Assembly: GCA_002725275.1 (NCBI GenBank)
Contig: PBOE01000026.1
Coordinates: forward strand, 43,518 to 53,781
Source of the DNA: Methanobacteriota archaeon
GTDB taxonomy: Archaea > Thermoplasmatota > Poseidoniia > Poseidoniales > Poseidoniaceae
Direction of reading: 5' to 3'
Length of the DNA stretch: 10,264 bases
The notes below the pieces were generated by a model, which saw only the letters and a program-made list of their open reading frames with translations, was not told where the DNA came from and ran no database searches. Made by a program: the position numbers and the translations under genes. This document shows, piece by piece, positions 1 through 6,482 of the stretch (the first letter of the stretch is position 1; each line of letters starts with the position of its first letter).

Positions 1-1290
1 CACCACCTCCGTCAGGGTTCGTCGTGGCTGGAAATTGGGTGCGGTTCCGGTGTGGTTTCGTGGTGGGCGGCCACCAACGGTTGCCGAGTGACCGCATGCG
101 ACATCAACCCGCTGGCCGTCGCCACCACACGAGGCCTCCTCGCCCAGCACGGGCTCTCGGCCAGGGTCCACGAGGGCGGACCGGGGCCCGCCGTTGACGG
201 TGGTCTCGACCAGTGGGGCGGCGAGCAGCTCTACGACACCGTGGTTTGGAACACACCCTACCTCTCGTCGAACGTGCTGGAGGCGGGAGCCTTGGGGCCC
301 ATGGAGGAGGCAGCGCTCACCGACACGGACGACCAAGGCCTCGTCCCTCGGTTGTTGGAGCTCATCGCCACCGGCCGTTTGCTCAACGAACGGGGCACCG
401 CCTTTGTTACCGTTTCCTCCCGGGGCATCGGTCTCGATGCACAGGCCGTGGCTTGGCGGCACGGCCTCGCGATGCGTTCCGTCGCTTCCACCGAGTTTGG
501 TGATGGTGAAACCCTTCAGGTCTTGGCCATCTGGCGCCCGTACGTCGGCTCGCCGTTGGTTTCCCTTCCCTCGACCACGAGCACGAACGATGAGGTGTTG
601 CAACACGCCACGCGACCGGGCGCCAGCGTTCGTGCAGGGCATCAGTCCGCCGGTCGAGGTCGTCGAGGTCGTCATTGGGAGACGACGCCGGGCGCGCTGC
701 TCGCCTCCTGGCTCGTCGGTTCCGGCCCTTCGGTCGAACACGGGACCCTTGACCAACTTCGAGTCGGGGAAGGGCTGATTCGACTCGTCCGGTCGTGGTC
801 CGGTTCTGGCATCGATGACGTCGTTCTCAAGTGGCCCAACGATGTGTGGCTCCGGTCCTCCAGCGGCATCCTCGCCAAAGGCGGGGGCGTCCTGTTTGAG
901 GCGCTCAGTCGGGGTGACCGCCACCGAGTGGCGCTCGGCATTGGTTTGAACACGAGGACGCAGGACGATGGTTGGTGCGGGGTTGACGGTTTGGGACTTG
1001 ATGTTCCCCTTGATGACCTTCACCAAGCCGTCCACGCCATGGTTGCATCGCTGTTTGAACGGGTCGAAGGACTCCCCAAACACGACACCGACCTCGACCA
1101 TCTTTGCGCTGCCGTCGTTGCGGGTGCATCGGCTTTTAAGGGTGTTTTCTATAGAAATAAGGCCGTTCGTGTCGTTGGGGTTGATGCCGACGGTTTCCTC
1201 CTCTTGCAGGACCACCCTTCCTCGGTTTCCAACCCCGACGATATGACGTGGTCAGTCGTCCAGGACGGCGTCGAGGACGTCATCACTTGA
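1..1290 (+). CDS. birA: Methyltransferase-biotin-protein ligase fusion, 5' end missing
   Basis: The frame is open from the left edge, so the true start lies outside; 429 residues are visible. Counting codons from base 1, residues 10-17 (LEIGCGSG) are motif I of a class I SAM-dependent methyltransferase, and residues 84-87 (NTPY) sit where HemK/PrmC/Mtq2-type enzymes carry NPPY. From about residue 185 the protein is a biotin-protein ligase: STTSTND, the biotin/ATP loop GRGRRGRHW near residues 218-226, KWPNDVW at 277-283, GGVLFE and GIGLNT, then a small C-terminal domain that could be the usual SH3-like barrel. The ligase half should activate biotin with ATP and attach it to a lysine of a carboxylase carrier protein. 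The methyltransferase substrate is unknown; release factor glutamine is the family precedent. The usual BirA DNA-binding domain is absent from the visible part, so repressor function is unlikely. The stop lies inside the convergent neighbour, overlapping by 39 bases. The ligase assignment is firm; the methyltransferase subfamily is tentative. Confidence 0.88.
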   Translation, partial: HHLRQGSSWLEIGCGSGVVSWWAATNGCRVTACDINPLAVATTRGLLAQHGLSARVHEGGPGPAVDGGLDQWGGEQLYDTVVWNTPYLSSNVLEAGALGPMEEAALTDTDDQGLVPRLLELIATGRLLNERGTAFVTVSSRGIGLDAQAVAWRHGLAMRSVASTEFGDGETLQVLAIWRPYVGSPLVSLPSTTSTNDEVLQHATRPGASVRAGHQSAGRGRRGRHWETTPGALLASWLVGSGPSVEHGTLDQLRVGEGLIRLVRSWSGSGIDDVVLKWPNDVWLRSSSGILAKGGGVLFEALSRGDRHRVALGIGLNTRTQDDGWCGVDGLGLDVPLDDLHQAVHAMVASLFERVEGLPKHDTDLDHLCAAVVAGASAFKGVFYRNKAVRVVGVDADGFLLLQDHPSSVSNPDDMTWSVVQDGVEDVIT

Positions 1291-1749
1291 GGGGCTGGCC
1301 GCTCGCTGGTAGAGCCCCATGGCGAGCAAGAGCATGCCGATGGGGAACGGCAGCAGATCGATCATCAGTTTTCGCTCAATTTCAACGGCGATGCTGGCGC
1401 TCACTCCCTTGGTGTCGATTTCATAACTGTAGAATCCTCCAGTCGCTGCCGTGAGGGTCTCCTCGTGCGTTCCGCCCGCTGAGAGGACGATTGAGTTGGC
1501 CGAGAGCACGGTGCCGCCTTCATCCTTGAGCACGATGCGTAGCGTGGTTTCGTTGTCCACGGTAACTTCGATGTTGAACGCGTCGCCCTTCATCATCGAG
1601 GCCCCGTTCGAATAAGGTGGGTCCTCTGCAGCGTGATTCACCGGGGTGACCCACGTGTGCATGAACAACCCGCCCAGCAGCAAGGTAAGGCCAGTGAGGA
1701 TGAACGCATCGCTCATCTTCATTTTCGGCGCCGTTCCGCCCCCACCCAT
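1252..1749 (-). CDS. Hypothetical membrane protein, two helices around an external beta-rich domain
   Basis: 165 residues from the chosen ATG at 1749, which has a GAGGGGG ribosome site four bases upstream; the frame extends further upstream but without a better site. A hydrophobic segment lies at about 13-32 and a second at about 129-148. Between them is a Thr/Ser/Gly-rich stretch with alternating hydrophobic residues that suggests a small beta-sandwich (about 35-125) on the outer side of the membrane. The C-terminal end is short and acidic (SSDDVLDAVLDD). I recognise no family. It lies 75 bases downstream of the rnp2-like gene on the same strand and could be cotranscribed with it. Its 3' end overlaps the convergent methyltransferase-ligase gene by 39 bases. 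An in-frame start at Met10 or Met12 is also possible. Confidence 0.7.
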   Translation of the reverse strand: MGGGGTAPKMKMSDAFILTGLTLLLGGLFMHTWVTPVNHAAEDPPYSNGASMMKGDAFNIEVTVDNETTLRIVLKDEGGTVLSANSIVLSAGGTHEETLTAATGGFYSYEIDTKGVSASIAVEIERKLMIDLLPFPIGMLLLAMGLYQRAASPSSDDVLDAVLDD

Positions 1750-1824
1750 GGTTCCCCCTCTTTGCGGTGGCACTTGAGACCTGCGGCCGCCATCCATGGG
1801 TGGTCGGCGTGTGGTGTTCAGCCC

Positions 1825-2244
1825 TCATCGGCGTTTTTGCTTGGGTTTGGGGAGGCCCATTCGCTCACGAACCAAGCGAATTTTTCCACTCATCGTCAGG
1901 CTCTCAAGCCCGTGCTTCTCGAGAGCTTCTCCTCGTTGGAGTTGCGATCGGATGGATGGAGCGTCTTTGAGGTGGACCCGTAACACCGCCAACCCGCCCT
2001 CAACGCTTGCTGTGAGGGGCGTTGATGCTGCGCATTCAGCACGCTCGGCGGCGCTGAAATAATCCATCAGCCGGAGGTTAGGTTTGGGCTCAATCGATGC
2101 CGCCAACCGCTCAATGAGGTCTTCCACGTCCCCCCGTTGGGTGCAGGACGGCGACACTGCAAGCCCAAACCACCGACGCTTCTCTCGCAACGCCTTGGTC
2201 AAGCGTTTGGCCATCGGTCGGGCCACGTCCTTCTTCTTCATCAT
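1825..2244 (-). CDS. rnp2: Probable RNase P protein component 2 (Rnp2/Pop5 family)
   Basis: 139 basic residues. The pattern follows archaeal Pop5/Rnp2: an N-terminal ALREKRRWFGLAV (residues 18-30) resembling the family's LREKKRY-type first strand, a helical middle (DVEDLIERLAAS, 39-50), a GGLAVLRVHL strand (83-92) matching the family's G-IRV strand, a following helix (APSIRSQLQ), and near the end TMSGKIRLVRE (117-127), matching the characteristic SGTIK. The family is a protein cofactor of archaeal and eukaryotic RNase P, which removes the 5' leader of pre-tRNA. The middle region is longer than I would expect. A tail of KPKQKRR suits RNA binding. I chose the tandem ATG at 2244/2241 over the upstream TTG at 2259; no clear ribosome site is visible, so a leaderless transcript is possible. 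The gene is divergent from the membrane-protein gene, with 55 bases between starts. The identification rests on motif order and needs a profile search. Confidence 0.6.
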   Translation of the reverse strand: MMKKKDVARPMAKRLTKALREKRRWFGLAVSPSCTQRGDVEDLIERLAASIEPKPNLRLMDYFSAAERAECAASTPLTASVEGGLAVLRVHLKDAPSIRSQLQRGEALEKHGLESLTMSGKIRLVRERMGLPKPKQKRR

Positions 2245-2299
2245 GTTTGATGTCGCCAAACGGGAATACCCTCAAAACAGGTCGCCGTCAGGATTTACC

Positions 2300-3745
2300 A
2301 TGGAGGAAGAAAGGGCTGCCTCCTCGCCCACAGGGGAACGCACACCTCTGGAGGTGCTCAAAGAAGAGGAAACGTCCCTTTTGAGCCTTCTTCGCATCTT
2401 GTTGAGCGGCAAGACGCTGCCGCATTTGGTGCTCATCGGTGTGCTTTCCGCTCTCTTTCAGGTCATGGCGACCGCAGGTTCCGAAACGGCAAGCGCCCTT
2501 GGGTTTCTTTCGCTGTCAGGCGGCTACTTGCTGACCGGTCTGATGGTCGGGATTGGTCCTGTTGGACGGTGGATTGCGCTACCGGAGGCCGCTGGGGAGG
2601 TTGTTCAAAGCCGTCTCAAAGGCTTCGTGTCGTCGTTCCGCATATGCTTGTTCCCGCTCGCCATGGCTGCCGTCGTGCTGGCGGTGCTCCTTGGCTTGGT
2701 TGGGCAGCAGGGTGTTCTCGGAGACCTTCGAACCGCCCTTCCGCTTGCTCTCTCGTCGTGTTTTGTCATTTGGGCCGTTGTCCAAGGCCGAGGCTTTGGT
2801 CGCTGGCTTTCTTCGCTTGCGGCCTCAAACCTTCCTGAGGGAGCTCAGCGTGAAGAGGGGGGCACAGCAAGGTTCTCGGTGATGGCGCTTGGTGTCCTCG
2901 TCGCACTCTCGTCCGTCCTGTTGGTCGTTTTTGAGTGGTTGACGGACGCCAACACGGGCCCAGCGGCTGCGCTGCTTGAGAACGGCTTGTTCTTCGTCGT
3001 GTTGGGTGCGGTGTTTGTTATCGCTTGGCGACGCTCGCTTCCCGCACGGCTTCAAGCCTCAAGGCGGATGGATTTCCACCGATTTGCCAACCGATGGATG
3101 TTGCTCACCCAACTGATGATCACCTGGCACCTGCTGACCGTTTGGCGACACTGGACCATCACCCCAGAGGGCCCGCTTCTTTTCATTGAGGAGTTTCTCC
3201 TGATGATGTTCACCGTCATCATGGCGATTTGGGGCCTGACGTCCAAGTCATACCGCTCCACCCTTCGGCTGGTGAACACTCACAACGCGCTCCCCATGGG
3301 CCTGGCTTTCGGGTACGCCTACGCCGGAAGCGTGGCCATGCTCACGACCGTTCTGGAAGAAATCGACAACGTCATGATGGCCGGCCACCTCATCGTCGTG
3401 CTGACCTTCCTTTGGATGCAGCCCAAGGTGCTGGCCAGAACCATGGGTGGAATGGAGGCGGCTGAGCGCATCAAACACGTGGTGAACAGCGCCGTGCCAG
3501 TGGAACCGGTACTCGGTTCGAATGACGCCTCCTCCGATTCAACAGCCCGCCTCGAGGACGCCGTTGAAGCAACGGCAGAAACAGGGTCTGAATCCCGCGA
3601 TTCGTCGGAACCATCCGCTGGACAAAAGGAGGCCACGGACGACGCCAACGACGCCATCGGTGCTGATGTTTCGTGGTCCGAACCCGAAGTCTTGGCCAAC
3701 GACGTGGCCTGGGACGAAGACGACGATATCGAGGTGCTGGATTAA
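2300..3745 (+). CDS. Hypothetical polytopic membrane protein with acidic C-terminal tail
   Basis: 481 residues from the ATG at 2300. The frame is open back to a TTG at 2084, but that stretch overlaps the rnp2-like gene on the other strand and reads as non-coding. About ten hydrophobic segments are visible, near residues 42-60, 66-88, 114-135, 146-163, 193-212, 226-243, 266-283, 294-313, 331-351 and 357-374. The N-terminal 25 residues are charged. The last 74 residues (408-481) are low-complexity and strongly acidic, containing DVSW and DVAWDEDDD and ending EVLD; they should lie in the cytoplasm if the helix count is even. No catalytic or transport motif is recognised. The stop shares bases with the stop of the convergent ftsZ-like gene. 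Function unknown; a transporter or a scaffold are both open. Confidence 0.8.
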   Translation: MEEERAASSPTGERTPLEVLKEEETSLLSLLRILLSGKTLPHLVLIGVLSALFQVMATAGSETASALGFLSLSGGYLLTGLMVGIGPVGRWIALPEAAGEVVQSRLKGFVSSFRICLFPLAMAAVVLAVLLGLVGQQGVLGDLRTALPLALSSCFVIWAVVQGRGFGRWLSSLAASNLPEGAQREEGGTARFSVMALGVLVALSSVLLVVFEWLTDANTGPAAALLENGLFFVVLGAVFVIAWRRSLPARLQASRRMDFHRFANRWMLLTQLMITWHLLTVWRHWTITPEGPLLFIEEFLLMMFTVIMAIWGLTSKSYRSTLRLVNTHNALPMGLAFGYAYAGSVAMLTTVLEEIDNVMMAGHLIVVLTFLWMQPKVLARTMGGMEAAERIKHVVNSAVPVEPVLGSNDASSDSTARLEDAVEATAETGSESRDSSEPSAGQKEATDDANDAIGADVSWSEPEVLANDVAWDEDDDIEVLD

Positions 3746-4677
3746 CTCGGCCGGATGCCAGCCAGCAACGTAACAACCCGAATGGTGTCAACCAAGTCTT
3801 CGCTGACCCTTGCCCCCAAAATCACCTGGGCGTCAGCGTCAAGCGCACTCGTGAACAGATCAGCCACGGCGTCAACCTGCCCGATGGTCATGCCCAGCCC
3901 GCCCTCAACCTGAATCAAGCAACCTTTGGCGCCACCGACGTCCATCGCCGCCAGGGGAGCTTTCAGGGCCGCCTCCAAAATGCCACGAGGGTCGTCAGGT
4001 CGTCCAACCCCCACCAGCATCGTGGCTTCCCCGGTTTGGTCAACAATGGCCCTCAAGTCCATCAGGTCGAGGTTGATGAGGCCCATTCGCATGAGCGTCC
4101 GAACGAGTCCATCGACCAAGTCTTCAATCCACTCTGCTCCCATTTGCCACAACTGCCCTCGTTCACGGGCTTGCCGGGCCAACCGGTCAAGGGAAAGACG
4201 AACCGTGACGTGAGCCGTGTGCTCGAGACGCTCAAGACCTTCGTTGGCGATCTCCATTCGTGTGGGTTGGTGCTCAAACGGCAGGGCGGCCACGGCCAAA
4301 ACAATGGCGCCCGATTGGCGAGCCTGTCGGGCGAATTCGTGGGCTGCACCGGTTCCAACGCCGCCGCCCAAACCCGTGAGCAGGATCACCAATTCCGTGG
4401 TGCTCAACAACTGACTGGTCAGGGTGCTGAGGCCTCGCATGCGCTGCTCGGCCAGCGGTGGGAGGGCGGCGCACCCCACGCTGTCAAGGGCGTGGCCGAG
4501 GCGGAGAACGTGAACGTCTTCTCCAGTGGCAAAACTGGCATCATCCGCGTCAATGAGGACCAAATGAGCGCTCCCTCGGCATTTCTCGTGGGCTTGTTTC
4601 GCCCAAGAGCAGCCGATGCCGCCGACCCCAGCAACGAGAATGTTGGAAGGGTCCATGGCAGCAACCGTGCGTTGCAT
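3742..4677 (-). CDS. ftsZ: FtsZ-family GTPase, divergent and without C-terminal tail
   Basis: 311 residues. The tubulin/FtsZ signature loop is GGGVGTG (104-110, usual form GGGTGTG). The first Gly-rich loop is GVGGIG (17-22), the PFE strand is at 133-135, and the T7 loop GLINLDLMD (199-207) keeps the acidic residues that complete the GTPase site of the neighbouring subunit. The C-terminal half follows FtsZ to AKGCLIQVEGG (250-260), VILGA (285-289) and IRVVTLLAG (299-307), then ends four residues later. FtsZ normally polymerises at the division site and carries a linker plus a conserved C-terminal peptide for membrane tethers such as SepF or FtsA; that part is missing here. Residues that contact guanine in classical FtsZ (Asn in the first loop, Asn of NDRL, Asp after F-x-x-x) appear to be Ser24, Leu163 and about Ala181. 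I chose the ATG at 4677; Met8 at 4656 is an alternative. Probably cotranscribed with the TPR gene 21 bases upstream. Confidence 0.85.
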   Translation of the reverse strand: MQRTVAAMDPSNILVAGVGGIGCSWAKQAHEKCRGSAHLVLIDADDASFATGEDVHVLRLGHALDSVGCAALPPLAEQRMRGLSTLTSQLLSTTELVILLTGLGGGVGTGAAHEFARQARQSGAIVLAVAALPFEHQPTRMEIANEGLERLEHTAHVTVRLSLDRLARQARERGQLWQMGAEWIEDLVDGLVRTLMRMGLINLDLMDLRAIVDQTGEATMLVGVGRPDDPRGILEAALKAPLAAMDVGGAKGCLIQVEGGLGMTIGQVDAVADLFTSALDADAQVILGARVSEDLVDTIRVVTLLAGIRPS

Positions 4678-4698
4678 CTCAATGAACTTTGGTGTACC

Positions 4699-5001
4699 TC
4701 AATCCTCAACGTACCGCAGGTACCTTCGGCGGGCATCCCGTGCCCATGCGTTGTCGGGTTCCAGACACAGCACGCGGTCGTAATACTCCACTGCTGTTCT
4801 GAATTCGGACAGGTGTCGGCCGTACAGATGGCCAAGATTCGAAAGAACCGGAATGCAATCAGCCTCGTCTTCCAGCATGGACAACAGAAGCGTTTCTGCT
4901 TTCCCGAGCGCACCTTTGAGCATCAACTCTTCCGCTTCATCCAAGCGTTCAAGTTGTTCGCTCGAGAGGTTGTAGGTGTTGTCAAAGGCGAAATTTCCCA
5001 T
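4699..5001 (-). CDS. Small tetratricopeptide-repeat (TPR) protein
   Basis: 100 residues. Two TPR-like helix pairs are visible: about 15-48 (LDEAEELMLKGALGKAETLL) and 50-83 (PVLSNLGHLYG...FRTAVEYYDRVLCLEP), the second with the usual L-G-Y-A-Y-P spacing. TPRs make protein-protein contacts, so this is likely an adaptor rather than an enzyme. No signal peptide or membrane helix is seen, which suggests a cytoplasmic protein. I chose the ATG at 5001 because an AAGGTGA ribosome site ends five bases before it; the upstream GTG at 5010 lies inside that site. The gene ends 21 bases before the ftsZ-like gene on the same strand, suggesting one transcript and possibly a shared role in filament control. 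The partner is inference only. Confidence 0.75.
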   Translation of the reverse strand: MGNFAFDNTYNLSSEQLERLDEAEELMLKGALGKAETLLLSMLEDEADCIPVLSNLGHLYGRHLSEFRTAVEYYDRVLCLEPDNAWARDARRRYLRYVED

Positions 5002-5006
5002 GGGAT

Positions 5007-5013
5007 TCACCTT
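5007..5013 (-). promoter_or_regulatory. Ribosome binding site deciding the start of the TPR gene
   Basis: On the minus strand the bases read AAGGTGA, complementary to the 3' end of 16S rRNA, five bases before the ATG at 5001. It contains the alternative GTG start at 5010, which argues for the ATG. Confidence 0.6.
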
Positions 5014-5148
5014 CTGGAAATCCCCCGATTTGAAGAATCCTTCTCCCGTTTGTATCTTCTTGGAATCAGGTGATAATTCAGGGGGTCAAAATCTCTCAAA
5101 AAACGGTGGACTGCGCCGCACTTGGAGTGAGGTTTTGCTGGTAATGTT

Positions 5149-5161
5149 TAAGGAGTCCTTA
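5149..5161. repeat. 13-base inverted repeat in the upstream region of the respiratory cluster
   Basis: TAAGGA-G-TCCTTA is a perfect six-base inverted repeat around a single base. It overlaps the TATA-like TTTAAGG, so it could be an operator half-site pair or simply the TATA box by chance symmetry. Its right arm can instead pair with GTAAGG at 5177-5182 just before the ribosome site. Confidence 0.4.
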
Positions 5162-5190
5162 CAGGTCCGTCAAACCGTAAGGGTGAGGTC

Positions 5191-6033
5191 ATGCACAAAT
5201 CTTCTCTCACGGCTCGCACCGTGCTGCTCACACTGGTGGGGGTCTTGCTTCTTTTCCCCGCCCTTGCCTCCTCCTACCACGGCGGTATTGGAGGGCCTCA
5301 ATCACACCAAGGCTCCACGGGTCAAGTGGACATCGACGATGTCGCCAAATCCGGCTGTCTCTGCCACAACGAAGTAGCCGACAACGCCGTGCAGGTGATC
5401 CTCGACGACGTGCCCTTCGCCTACACCGCCGGAGAAACCTACCCCCTCCGCCTGCAACTCATCGGCGGGCCAGCCGCCACCGGCACCTACACGGCGGGCT
5501 TCTCGATGCGGGTTTCCTTGGGCACCTTGGCCAGCGATGCAGGGCAAAACTGGGAGATTGACGGGACGGTCGACGAGCAGACGCTCACTCACACGGAGGC
5601 CTCCGCCGCCACCGAAGATCGAGCATGGCTCCTCGAGTGGACAGCCCCCGAAACCGGGTCGGGCGCCGTGAACTTCTGGATCGTTGGGAACGCCGTGAAC
5701 GGCGATCAAATCCCCGGCGTTGAAGATCGCTGGAACCAACTCAACTTCGCCTTGAACGAAGGCGACGAAGCCACCGCCGCCATGGGGACCCGAACCCTCT
5801 TCGCTGGCGACGGCAACGTCAGCCCACCCGAACCCGCTCACCACGGCATTGACCTTCACCACATGGGTGCCAAGTTGCGTGCGCACTGGCTGGGGCTGCT
5901 CGGCTTTGGCGCCGTGATCGGCGTGGTGATTTTTGCCGGCCTCCTCCTCCGCTACGGCTTTTCCACGTCCTACAAAGGACGAAGCAATCAGCTGCGGCTG
6001 CGGTACAAACTCATGCGACGAGGTGATCAATGA
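5191..6033 (+). CDS. Exported membrane-anchored beta-rich protein with a CxCH motif
   Basis: 280 residues. A signal peptide or anchor spans about 9-27, ending LASSYH. Next is SGCLCHN with Cys56, Cys58 and His59, then a beta-sandwich-like region (about 64-190; FSMRVSLGTL, AWLLEWTAPETGSGAVNFWIVGN). This resembles Reeler or choice-of-anchor V domains, which often follow a Cys-His motif. A His-rich segment (217-232: HHGIDLHHMG...H) precedes a transmembrane helix at about 234-253 and a basic cytoplasmic tail. The layout puts the domain outside the membrane and the His-rich stretch at the membrane surface. As first gene of the cluster it may be an accessory or electron-carrying subunit of the complex. 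CxCH is not the standard CxxCH haem site, so haem binding is unproven. The start at 5191 has GGGTGAGG just upstream; its stop overlaps the next start by four bases (6030-6033). Confidence 0.8.
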   Translation: MHKSSLTARTVLLTLVGVLLLFPALASSYHGGIGGPQSHQGSTGQVDIDDVAKSGCLCHNEVADNAVQVILDDVPFAYTAGETYPLRLQLIGGPAATGTYTAGFSMRVSLGTLASDAGQNWEIDGTVDEQTLTHTEASAATEDRAWLLEWTAPETGSGAVNFWIVGNAVNGDQIPGVEDRWNQLNFALNEGDEATAAMGTRTLFAGDGNVSPPEPAHHGIDLHHMGAKLRAHWLGLLGFGAVIGVVIFAGLLLRYGFSTSYKGRSNQLRLRYKLMRRGDQ

Positions 6034-6476
6034 TGGACGACACAATCACGACCCTGCTTCGAGGCGTGGCCGACGGGAGCATTCCCGTCGCTGACGCCCG
6101 CACGGCTCTGGAAGGCGCCGAATTGACCGAGGACGAGATGGCGACCGCCATCGACCACGGGGTGTTCAACATCGCTGAGCCGGGGACCATCGTGAGCGCC
6201 TCGCTCGCACCCTCAGGGGCCTCGTACCTGACGATGTTTTTCCTTGCTTGGGGGCTCTTCTGGATTTGCTACTGGAGTTTCTCCATGATTTACGGGCTTG
6301 CTAAAGGCTGGGACCAACAGCAACTGTCGTTCCACCTCGCCATGACGATGACAACCGTGATCATGATTGGCATCATCTACCTGAAGTACATCCTGCCCGA
6401 CACCATCATCGTCAAGCACGCTCAAAACAAATTCATTCCCGAGCACGCCAAAGACTGGCGGGAGTACAAGTGGTGA
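6030..6476 (+). CDS. Hypothetical two-helix membrane protein of the respiratory cluster
   Basis: 148 residues. The first 60 are soluble and acidic with helical pattern (DDTITTLLRGVADGSIPVAD, ELTEDEMATAIDHG). Hydrophobic helices lie at about 66-90 and 101-124, and the end is charged (EHAKDWREYKW), so both termini are probably cytoplasmic. An AGGTGATC ribosome site lies just before the ATGATG; the start overlaps the stop of the preceding gene, indicating translational coupling. No known family is recognised. Position between the CxCH protein and the Rieske gene suggests a structural subunit of the cytochrome b complex, comparable in role only to the small subunits of b6f or bc1. It has no Cys/His pattern for a cofactor. 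Confidence 0.8.
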   Translation: MMDDTITTLLRGVADGSIPVADARTALEGAELTEDEMATAIDHGVFNIAEPGTIVSASLAPSGASYLTMFFLAWGLFWICYWSFSMIYGLAKGWDQQQLSFHLAMTMTTVIMIGIIYLKYILPDTIIVKHAQNKFIPEHAKDWREYKW

Positions 6477-6482
6477 TGCATC

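Larger units (their letters stand above)
5002..5190. promoter_or_regulatory. Divergent intergenic region between the TPR-ftsZ pair and the respiratory cluster
   Basis: 189 bases without a convincing gene. It is more A/T-rich than its surroundings, with runs such as TCAAAATCTCTCAAAAAACG near 5086-5105. It must hold the promoters of both divergent units if neither is transcribed from further away. A weak TATA-like TTTAAGG at 5147-5153 would place a plus-strand start near 5175. I cannot fix a minus-strand TATA box. The plus-strand gene start at 5191 is preceded by GGGTGAGG. The segment 5149-5184 holds the inverted repeats described separately. Confidence 0.45.

Noticed and set aside
654..671. 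Tandem 9-base repeat TCGAGGTCG twice
   Set aside because: It encodes the conserved GRGRRGR biotin/ATP loop; the repeat follows from Arg-Gly codons and needs no separate explanation.
2084..2299. Upstream extension of the ten-helix protein from a TTG at 2084
   Set aside because: It overlaps the rnp2-like gene on the other strand and its translation is Arg/Ser-rich. The ATG at 2300 starts a protein-like sequence.
2245..2299. A TATA box or bidirectional promoter between the rnp2-like gene and the ten-helix protein gene
   Set aside because: A promoter must exist near here, but no stretch of these 55 bases stands out enough to call.
3673..5073. A 466-residue open frame on the plus strand
   Set aside because: It lies across the ftsZ-like and TPR genes and reads as low-quality sequence. 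The minus strand has the FtsZ signature loops and TPR pattern.
5302..6045. A 247-residue minus-strand frame opposite the CxCH protein
   Set aside because: The plus strand has a signal peptide, a beta-rich domain and a membrane helix in order. The minus frame is a Gly/Val/Ala-rich shadow.
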